A DNA stretch of 64,000 nt from Xylophilus sp. GOD-11R (GTDB lineage Bacteria; Pseudomonadota; Gammaproteobacteria; Burkholderiales; Burkholderiaceae_C). Within the stretch, counting starts at the first letter, position 1. The number at the start of each line of letters is the position of its first letter. Both the position numbers and the translations under genes were made by a program. Below the pieces are notes generated by a model, which did no database searches, was not told the origin of the DNA, and saw only the letters and a program-made list of their open reading frames with translations. Below are positions 7,314-13,538 of this stretch, piece by piece. The stretch spans positions 1,488,001-1,552,000 of the forward strand of contig NZ_CP137854.1 of the NCBI RefSeq assembly GCF_033546935.1, read 5' to 3'.

Positions 7314-8585
7314 TCAGGCTGTCTTGACCGGCCGTCCGGTGCGCGCCGACTCGTAGATCGCCTCCATCAGCACCTGGTCGCGCAGGCCTTCCTCGCCGGG
7401 CGTGCGCGGCGTGCGGTCCAGGCGCACGCATTCGGCGAAGTGGTCGATCTCGGCGGCGAACTGGTTCTTCGGCGGCAAGGTCACCTCGGTCTGGCCCTTG
7501 CTGTCTTCCACGCGTTGTCCGATCAGAAGGCGCTGGCCCTGGTATTCGTAGGCGCTGGGCATGTCGATACTGGCTTTTTCCAGCTCCAGCCGCTGCCACT
7601 TGTTCTCGCGGCCGCCGTAGCTCGTCATGCAATGGGCCACCAGGCCGGAAGGAAAACGCAGGCTGAAGTCGACCGTTTCCTCCACCTCGGCATAACGCGC
7701 ATCGCCCGGCGGGCTGAAGAGGTGGGCATAGACCTCCACCGGCTCCTCGCCCGTGATGAAACGCACGGTGTTCAGGCAGTACAGCCCGATGTCGGGCAGC
7801 GAGCCGCCGCCGGACAGCGCCTTCTTGTGGCGCCATTGTTGCGCCGCGTCGGCCGCGGCGGTCTGCACGTTGACCGCCGTGAAGCCGACCAGGCGGCCGA
7901 AGGTCTTGTCCTGCACGAAGCGTCGCACCCGCTGGTTGTGCGGCTGGTAGTGGATGCGGTAGGCCACCATCAGCTTGACCTTGGCCCGCTCGCAGGCCGC
8001 CACCATGGCGCGTGCCTCGGCCGAGCTGACGGCCATGGGCTTCTCGCACAGCACGTGCTTGCCGATGGCCGCCGCCCGCTCCACGTATTCGCGGTGCAGG
8101 GCATTGGGCAGCACGATGTAGACCGCCTGCACCTCGGGGTTGTCGCGCAGCTTCTCGAAGTCGGCATAGCTGTGGCAGGCCTCGGGCGCGATGCCGTACT
8201 GGCGGGCCACCACTTTCATTTTTTCGGGCGAACCGGACACCAGCGCCACCGGCCGGGCCTGGGTGCTCTGCGCGAAGGCCGGCAGGATCTGTTCCAGCGA
8301 CAGCCGGCCGAGTGCGACGATGGCGATGCCCATGCGTTCGGATCGGGGCAGCGGCGCGGTCGGCGGCGAGGAGGGCGCGTCGGCCGGTCCGCGCCATTCT
8401 GGGAACACGATGCGCCCGTTCTCCACGTGGCCGGTGTCGACCGGGCTGGGGCCGGGCAGGGCCGTGGCGGCCTGTACGACACCGCCGGCCGACAGGGCCA
8501 TGCCGGTCGTGCCGATGCCGATGCGTTGCAAGAGCTTGCGGCGCCGGGGCGCCTGGAGAAGCGAGGAGTCGGTGGTATGGGTCAT
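7314..8585 (-). CDS. Gfo/Idh/MocA family oxidoreductase with Tat-like leader
   Basis: 423 residues from the ATG at 8585; the frame continues upstream but without family similarity. Residues 13-40 carry APRRRKLLQRIGIGTTGM, a twin-arginine-like leader, as in the exported glucose-fructose oxidoreductases. The Rossmann part starts at IAIVALGRLSLEQILPAF, followed by the EKPMAVS motif (catalytic Lys) and GGSLPDIGLYCLN (Asp-x-Gly-x-Tyr). It should use NAD(P) to oxidise or reduce a sugar or cyclitol. If exported by Tat it would carry a pre-bound cofactor into the periplasm. Divergent from the dienelactone hydrolase gene across 295 bp. Confidence 0.88.
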   Translation of the reverse strand: MTHTTDSSLLQAPRRRKLLQRIGIGTTGMALSAGGVVQAATALPGPSPVDTGHVENGRIVFPEWRGPADAPSSPPTAPLPRSERMGIAIVALGRLSLEQILPAFAQSTQARPVALVSGSPEKMKVVARQYGIAPEACHSYADFEKLRDNPEVQAVYIVLPNALHREYVERAAAIGKHVLCEKPMAVSSAEARAMVAACERAKVKLMVAYRIHYQPHNQRVRRFVQDKTFGRLVGFTAVNVQTAAADAAQQWRHKKALSGGGSLPDIGLYCLNTVRFITGEEPVEVYAHLFSPPGDARYAEVEETVDFSLRFPSGLVAHCMTSYGGRENKWQRLELEKASIDMPSAYEYQGQRLLIGQRVEDSKGQTEVTLPPKNQFAAEIDHFAECVRLDRTPRTPGEEGLRDQVLMEAIYESARTGRPVKTA

Positions 8586-8830
8586 TCGCACAGTCTTACC
8601 GCTGCGGGCCCGGCGTTTTGCAGGACGGCACCGATTGGGCTGCGGGCGGTCTTCTCGTTCGGGCGTGTTCGGGCGGCCGGCGCGCCGCCGTCGTGGCTTC
8701 GCCCGCGTTCTCGACCCCGCGCACCAGCGGCTATCGCGCGAGTCGCTGCTCGGTCTCCCCCCATGCGCTCCGCGCCCGGCCCGCATCGCTCACGGTCGTT
8801 CGAACGGCGTGGAGTTGCTCGCCATGGCGA

Positions 8831-8843
8831 CTTGTGGCACAAG
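8831..8843. promoter_or_regulatory. Perfect 13-bp palindrome upstream of dienelactone hydrolase gene
   Basis: CTTGTG G CACAAG, perfect 6-bp arms around a single base, ending 37 nt before the ATG at 8881. This is a typical operator position. The rest of the 8586-8880 intergenic region shows no gene; it holds two direct GTTCGGGCG copies near 8659-8679 and a GC-rich stretch with no other clear signal. Confidence 0.4.
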
Positions 8844-8880
8844 CCTGCGTGCCAAGTGATCAAAACCCGGAGTAATCGAC

Positions 8881-9723
8881 ATGTGTGATTCGCACGACCA
8901 GGAAGAACTCAAGCAATACACCCGCCGCGACTTCGCCGCGTGGGCCGCGGGCGCCAGCGTGCTGGCCGCGCTGCCCCGCGTGGCCAATGCCGTGGCGGTA
9001 GCCGAGCGCGACGTCACCATCACCACGCCCGACGGCGAATGCGACGCGTATTTCGTCGCGCCCACCTCCGGCGCCGCGCCGGCCGTGCTGGTCTGGCCCG
9101 ACGTGTTCGGCCTGCGCCCGGCGTTCCGGCAGATGGGGCGGCGACTGGCCGAATCCGGCTACACCGTGCTGGTGGTGAACCCGTTCTACCGCCAGAAGAA
9201 GGCGCCCACCGCGCCCATGGGCGGCAAGACGCCCATCGCCGAAGTCATGCCGCTCATGCAGGCGCTCACCCCCGCCATGCACCTGAGCGACGGCAAGACC
9301 TTCGTGGCCTGGCTCGACGCCCAGCCCCAGGTCGACAAGACCCGCAAGATGGGCACCACCGGCTACTGCATGGGCGGCCCGATCGCGGTGCGCACCGCCA
9401 CCGTGGCCCCCGACCGCGTGGGCGCCGTCGGCACCTTCCACGGCGCGGCCATGGTCACGGCGGCGCCCGACAGCCCGCACCGCCTGGTCGGCCAGACCAA
9501 GGCCAGCTACCTGATCGCCGTGGCCGAGAACGACGACAAGAAGGATCCCGAAGCCAAGGTGGCGCTGCGCACCGCGCTCGAAGGCGCCAAGCTGCCGGCC
9601 GAGGTCGAGGTGTACGCGGCAGCGCACGGCTGGTGCCCGCCCGACACCCAGGTCTACGACGCCGCCCAGTCCGAGCGCGCCTGGTCGCGTTTGCTGGCTA
9701 CCTTCGACAAGGCGCTGGCCTGA
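8881..9723 (+). CDS. Dienelactone hydrolase family protein with Tat-like leader
   Basis: 280 residues. The N-terminus YTRRDFAAWAAGASVLAAL followed by ANA is a Tat-type signal, so a periplasmic location is likely. The hydrolase domain follows: nucleophile elbow TGYCMGGPIA (Cys), an acidic residue in AVAENDDKKDP and the catalytic His in AAAHGWCPP, which is the Cys-Asp-His arrangement of dienelactone hydrolase (carboxymethylenebutenolidase). It hydrolyses cyclic enol esters or related esters. Stands alone on the + strand and is followed by a terminator. The family is broad, so the true substrate is open. Confidence 0.88.
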   Translation: MCDSHDQEELKQYTRRDFAAWAAGASVLAALPRVANAVAVAERDVTITTPDGECDAYFVAPTSGAAPAVLVWPDVFGLRPAFRQMGRRLAESGYTVLVVNPFYRQKKAPTAPMGGKTPIAEVMPLMQALTPAMHLSDGKTFVAWLDAQPQVDKTRKMGTTGYCMGGPIAVRTATVAPDRVGAVGTFHGAAMVTAAPDSPHRLVGQTKASYLIAVAENDDKKDPEAKVALRTALEGAKLPAEVEVYAAAHGWCPPDTQVYDAAQSERAWSRLLATFDKALA

Positions 9724-9757
9724 TCCGAACGGGACAGCGCGCCCGAGCAGCAAGAAG

Positions 9758-9785
9758 AAGGGTGCGATTCGTCGCGCCCTTTTTT
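9758..9785 (+). terminator. Rho-independent terminator after dienelactone hydrolase gene
   Basis: AAGGGTGCG and CGCGCCCTT form a 9-bp stem with one G-T pair around loop ATTCGT, followed by a T-run. It lies between the convergent hydrolase (ends 9723) and IclR (ends 9800) genes. Confidence 0.85.
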
Positions 9786-9799
9786 CGTTCCGGCCGGCC

Positions 9800-10627
9800 T
9801 CAGCCGCGCGGCGTGCCCAGCGCCGTCTGTACCGAGTCGACCAGCGTGGCCAGCCGCATGCCGAGGTCGGAGAGCAGTTCCGGTTCTTCGGAGAGCCGGA
9901 AGGCCGGCACGGTGCAGCCAAAGACGAAGCGACGGTCGTCGATCAGCCGCAGCACCGGCACCGCCACGCCAATGGTGTTGCGGTGCAGCTCGCCCTGGTT
10001 GCGGCAGTAGCCGAGGCTGGCGAGTTCGTCGCGCGTCTGCTGGAGTTTTTCGTCCAGCCAGTCGGCGCGCTCGGGATGCTGGCGCAGGATGCCCTGCACC
10101 GCTTCGTCGAGCCGGGCCGGCGGCAGCAGCGTGAGAAACGCCCGGCCGGTCGACGATTTCGACAGCGACACCGAGGTGCCCATCTCCGGACGGGAGACCG
10201 AATTGCCGCGCCCCTGGATCGCCTCGATGAAGATCAGCCGCTCGTCGTCCGTGCTCGACGCGAGGGTGACCTGGCCGCGTGCGTAGTCGGCGAACTCCTG
10301 CATCAGCGGACGGGCGATGGAGCGGATCGTCATGCTGGCCAGCAGGGGCGAGGCCAGGCTCAGCACGCCCGGGGCCAGCATGTACTTGCCGCGACGCTCC
10401 GAGTAGTGCACCAGGCCCAGCTCGCGCAGCGTGGCGATCAGGCGGAAGGCGGTGGCCTTGGGCAGCCCGGACCGGTCGACCAGGTCCTTGCCGCTCAGGT
10501 CGTATTCGGCGGTGGTGAAGCAGCGCAGGATGCGGATGCCCCGGGCCAGGGCACTCTGTGGCGCATCGGACGCCGGTGTTTCGTCGGCGGCGTCGGTGGT
10601 GTCCGGGGCGGAAGAGGTACCTGTCAT
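9800..10627 (-). CDS. IclR family transcriptional regulator (cluster B)
   Basis: 275 residues from the ATG at 10627; 25 more in-frame residues upstream look like translated leader and include the AT-rich control sequence, so I did not include them. Helix-turn-helix at about residues 25-80 (ARGIRILRCF; RSGLPKATAFRLIATLREL) and effector domain with SLSKSSTGRAFLTLLP and GVAVPVLRLID. It is the last gene of the minus-strand cluster B, 85 bp after the Bug gene, and may be read from its own promoter. It probably controls clusters B and C; this is inferred from position. Confidence 0.9.
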   Translation of the reverse strand: MTGTSSAPDTTDAADETPASDAPQSALARGIRILRCFTTAEYDLSGKDLVDRSGLPKATAFRLIATLRELGLVHYSERRGKYMLAPGVLSLASPLLASMTIRSIARPLMQEFADYARGQVTLASSTDDERLIFIEAIQGRGNSVSRPEMGTSVSLSKSSTGRAFLTLLPPARLDEAVQGILRQHPERADWLDEKLQQTRDELASLGYCRNQGELHRNTIGVAVPVLRLIDDRRFVFGCTVPAFRLSEEPELLSDLGMRLATLVDSVQTALGTPRG

Positions 10628-10666
10628 GTGAATGCTTCGGTCGATGTTTGAGACGCGTGTCCCAAA

Positions 10667-10677
10667 AATTCCGAATT
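10667..10677. promoter_or_regulatory. AATTC-C-GAATT palindrome upstream of IclR gene
   Basis: A perfect 11-bp palindrome in an AT-rich island, 40 bp before the IclR start. It is directly preceded by CCCAAAAATT (10661-10670), a 10-mer that recurs at 17643-17652 in the control region between clusters B and C, where a GGAATTCC palindrome also lies nearby. A shared operator for the IclR protein is a plausible reading. Confidence 0.4.
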
Positions 10678-10711
10678 CTAGGTTCCTCGATGGGATCGCC
10701 AAGCCCGGGCC

Positions 10712-11722
10712 TCAAAAGTTCTCGCGGGCGCCGGAGGCCTCTACCGCACGGGCCCATTTCACCCGCTCACGTTCCACGAAGCCCGCGAACTCGGCCGGTG
10801 TCGACACGCCGGACTGCCCGCCGAGCTGGCGCAGCCGGTCGGCGAAGGCCGGCGTACGCAGGATGGTGTCGAGCGTGTCGACGACCGCCGCCGTGCGCGC
10901 GGCCGGCACGCCCGCCGGCGCGAAGAGCGCGAACCAGCCGGTGATCTCCATGTCGGGAAAGCCGGCCTCGGCCATGGTGGGCAACTCCGGCGCCTGGGTG
11001 ATGCGGCGGGCGCTGGTGAGGGCCAGGCCGCGCACGGTGCCGCCCTTGAGGTGCGATTCGGAGGTGGGGAAGTTGTCGAACATGAAGTCGGTCTCGCCCG
11101 CGATGACCGACTGCAGCCCGAGGTTGGCGCCCTTGTAGGGCACGTGGGTGGCACGGATGCCGGTGCGCAGCTTGAAGAGTTCGCCCGACAGGTGCGTGGT
11201 CTGGCCGATGCCCGACGACGCGAAGGACAGCCCGCGTTCGCTGCGCCGGCCTTCGGCCACCAGTTCCTCCACCGACTTCCAGGGTGCCCCGGGCCGCACG
11301 ATCAATACGTTTGGAAAGGCCAGCACGTTGTTGAGCGGCTGCAGGTCGGCCGGGCCGTAGGGCAGCCGGGCGTACAGGCTGTAATTGATCGCGTTCGGCC
11401 CGGTGTTGCCCATGAGCAGGGTGTGGCCGTCGCGCGGCGCGGCCAGCGCGGCCTGCACGCCGATGATGCCGCCGGCGCCGGGCCGGTTGTCGACCACGAC
11501 CGACTGGCTCCAGGCATCGCCGAGCTCGCGGGCGAGCAGCCGCGCGACGATGTCGCCGCTGCCGCCGGCGGGGCCGGGCACCACGATGGTGACGGGGCGT
11601 CGCGGAAACGGTTCGGCGCCGGCGCCCCGGGCGTAGGCGCCGTGGCCGATCAGGCCTGTGGCGGCCAGCGCGGCGTGCTGCAGCACCTGGCGGCGGCGTT
11701 GGAGGAATCGATGGTCTGCCAT
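10712..11722 (-). CDS. Bug/TctC-type substrate-binding protein (cluster B, second)
   Basis: 336 residues with a leader containing RRRQ, an AALAATGLIGHGAYA stretch and the Bug domain starting FPRRPVTIVVPGPAGGSGD. Family landmarks are DNRPGAGG, THVPYKGANLGLQSVIAGE and APELPTMAEAGFPDME. Periplasmic ligand capture is expected. It lies 10 bp downstream of another, only distantly similar Bug gene, so the operon carries two receptors, which may bind different substrates or different intermediates. No membrane TctAB genes are in the window. Confidence 0.92.
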   Translation of the reverse strand: MADHRFLQRRRQVLQHAALAATGLIGHGAYARGAGAEPFPRRPVTIVVPGPAGGSGDIVARLLARELGDAWSQSVVVDNRPGAGGIIGVQAALAAPRDGHTLLMGNTGPNAINYSLYARLPYGPADLQPLNNVLAFPNVLIVRPGAPWKSVEELVAEGRRSERGLSFASSGIGQTTHLSGELFKLRTGIRATHVPYKGANLGLQSVIAGETDFMFDNFPTSESHLKGGTVRGLALTSARRITQAPELPTMAEAGFPDMEITGWFALFAPAGVPAARTAAVVDTLDTILRTPAFADRLRQLGGQSGVSTPAEFAGFVERERVKWARAVEASGARENF

Positions 11723-11732
11723 GGCCGCGCCC

Positions 11733-12734
11733 TCAGTTCTTCAGCACGCCGGTCTCGCGGATCATCCGCGCCCAGCGCTCGCGCTCGCCCGCGAGAAAGG
11801 TCACCGACTCCTGCGGCGTCAGCCCGGTCGGGGTGACGCCCATGGCCACCATCTGCTCGCGGATGGCGGGCTGGCGCACGGCGCCCAGCATGGCGGCGCT
11901 GAGCCGCGCGATGGCCGGCGCGGGCGTGCCCGTCGGCACGAAGAGGCCGTTCCAGATCGGCACCGCGTAGCCCGGAAAGCCGAGTTCGGCGACGGTGGGC
12001 AGCTCGGGCATGGCGGCCGAGCGCTGGCCGCTGATGGTGGCCAGGGCGCGCAGCTTGCCGTCCTTGATGTAGGGCCGGGTGAAGGGCACGGTCATCACCG
12101 CCACGTCGAGCCGGCCTTCGATGAGGTCGGCGAAGGCGGGCGATTCGCCCTTGTAGGGCACGTGCGTCATCTGCGCGCCGGCCTGCTGGCTGAGGTATTC
12201 GATCGACACGTGCAGCGGGCCCATCGAGCCGGTCGACATGTAGCTCACCGCGCGCGGGCTGGCCTTGGCGCGCTTGAGCAGGTCGGCCAGGGTCCGGTCC
12301 GGGCTGCCGGCGGCCACCACCAGCACGTAGTCGATGTTGCAGATCTGGCCGACGGCGGTGAAGTCGCGGTCGGGTGCGTAGTCGAGCGCGGGCTGGGTCA
12401 TGGGCAGCACCACGTTCGTGCCGACACCGCCGAACAGCACCGAATAGCCGTCGGCCGGCGAACGCGCGACGTTGCTCGCGCCGATGGCACCGGCCGCGCC
12501 GATGCGGTTGTCGATCACCACCGGCTGGCCGAGTTCGGGCTCCATCGTCTTGCCGAGCAGGCGGCCCAGGATGTCGGTGGCGCCGCCTGCGGCGAAAGGC
12601 ACCACGACGCGGATCGGTCGCGCGGGCCAGGCCTCGGCGGCACGGGAGGAAAGGGGCCGCAGCGAGGCGAGCGGCGCCAGGGCGGCGGCGCCCAGCCAGC
12701 GGCGGCGGTGGGGGTCGGGGGATGCGGTGGGCAT
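11733..12734 (-). CDS. Bug/TctC-type substrate-binding protein (cluster B, first)
   Basis: 333 residues. A leader with HRRRWLGAAALAPLASL and a likely cleavage after SSRAAEA is followed by the Bug domain: WPARPIRVVVPFAAGGATD, DNRIGAAGAIG, THVPYKGESPAFADLIEGR and MPELPTVAELGFPG. Extracytoplasmic solute capture is expected. A GGAG motif precedes the start at 12734, 33 bp after the SDR gene in the same operon. Confidence 0.92.
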   Translation of the reverse strand: MPTASPDPHRRRWLGAAALAPLASLRPLSSRAAEAWPARPIRVVVPFAAGGATDILGRLLGKTMEPELGQPVVIDNRIGAAGAIGASNVARSPADGYSVLFGGVGTNVVLPMTQPALDYAPDRDFTAVGQICNIDYVLVVAAGSPDRTLADLLKRAKASPRAVSYMSTGSMGPLHVSIEYLSQQAGAQMTHVPYKGESPAFADLIEGRLDVAVMTVPFTRPYIKDGKLRALATISGQRSAAMPELPTVAELGFPGYAVPIWNGLFVPTGTPAPAIARLSAAMLGAVRQPAIREQMVAMGVTPTGLTPQESVTFLAGERERWARMIRETGVLKN

Positions 12735-12767
12735 GGTGGTGTCTCCTGGTTCTTCTTGGCTGTCGTG

Positions 12768-13538
12768 TCAGAGCTTGACGGCGCTGACCGTGAGGCCGCC
12801 GTCCACGTACAGGGTCTGGCCGGTCATGAAGCCGCTGCGGTCGTCCAGCAGGAAGGCGATGAAGTGCGCCAGCTCCGAGGGCTCGGCCGCGCGCTGGAGC
12901 GGCACTGCGTCCATCAGTGCCACGGTGCGGGGATGGCCCGGCGGACTGGCGGCGCGGAACAGCTCGGTGAGCACCGGCCCGGGCGCGATCGCGTTGACCG
13001 AGATGCCGTCGCCGGCCAGCTCCAGCGCCCAGGTGCGCGTCATGCCGACGATGCCGGCCTTGGTGGCGCTGTAGGCGGTGCGGTTGACCTTGCCCAGCCC
13101 GGCGCGCGAGGAGATGTTGACGATGCGCCCGGCGCGCGCGGCCCGCATGCCGGGCACCACCGCCTGGGTGCAGAGCAGGGGCGCGAGCAGGTTGAGCCGG
13201 ATCGCGTCGTCCATGTCCTGCAGGCTGCAGTCCTCGAGCGAGGTCACCGGCGACATGGCCGCGTTGTTGACCAGTCCGTGGAACGGCCCGTCGCGCAGCA
13301 GGCCGGCGAGGGTGTCGCGCAGGCTGTCGGCATCGGTCATGTCGACGGCGAGGTACTGCTCGCCGGGCGCGATGTCGTCGGGCACGGTGCGGGCCAGGCC
13401 GACCGGGCGCCAGCCGTCTTCGCGCAGGCGCTGCATCGCGGCGCGGCCGATGCCGCGGCTGGCACCGGTGACGAGCACGCGGCGGCCGGCGCCGGGGCCG
13501 GTGGCCGACGGGGAGGTGGTTTCTTCGCCGCTGCTCAT
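12768..13538 (-). CDS. Short-chain dehydrogenase/reductase (cluster B)
   Basis: 256 residues from the ATG at 13538, which overlaps the stop of the OYE-ligase fusion by 4 nt (ATGA). The SDR signature is complete: VTGASRGIGRA, VNNAA, NISSRAGLGKVNRTA and the YSATK pair, ending VDGGLTVSAV. It is paralogous to the cluster A SDR at 5722-6462 (shared SSRA-LGK, ALELA-DGI, TELF and PPG-P blocks). Tight coupling to the fusion enzyme suggests that it acts on the same intermediate, for instance oxidising a hydroxyl or reducing a keto group on a ring. Exact substrate unknown. Confidence 0.9.
   Translation of the reverse strand: MSSGEETTSPSATGPGAGRRVLVTGASRGIGRAAMQRLREDGWRPVGLARTVPDDIAPGEQYLAVDMTDADSLRDTLAGLLRDGPFHGLVNNAAMSPVTSLEDCSLQDMDDAIRLNLLAPLLCTQAVVPGMRAARAGRIVNISSRAGLGKVNRTAYSATKAGIVGMTRTWALELAGDGISVNAIAPGPVLTELFRAASPPGHPRTVALMDAVPLQRAAEPSELAHFIAFLLDDRSGFMTGQTLYVDGGLTVSAVKL

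Noticed and set aside
8659..8679. Direct GTTCGGGCG repeats as possible repeat element
   Set aside because: Only two copies, adjacent and GC-rich; no periodic array, no CRISPR-like structure.
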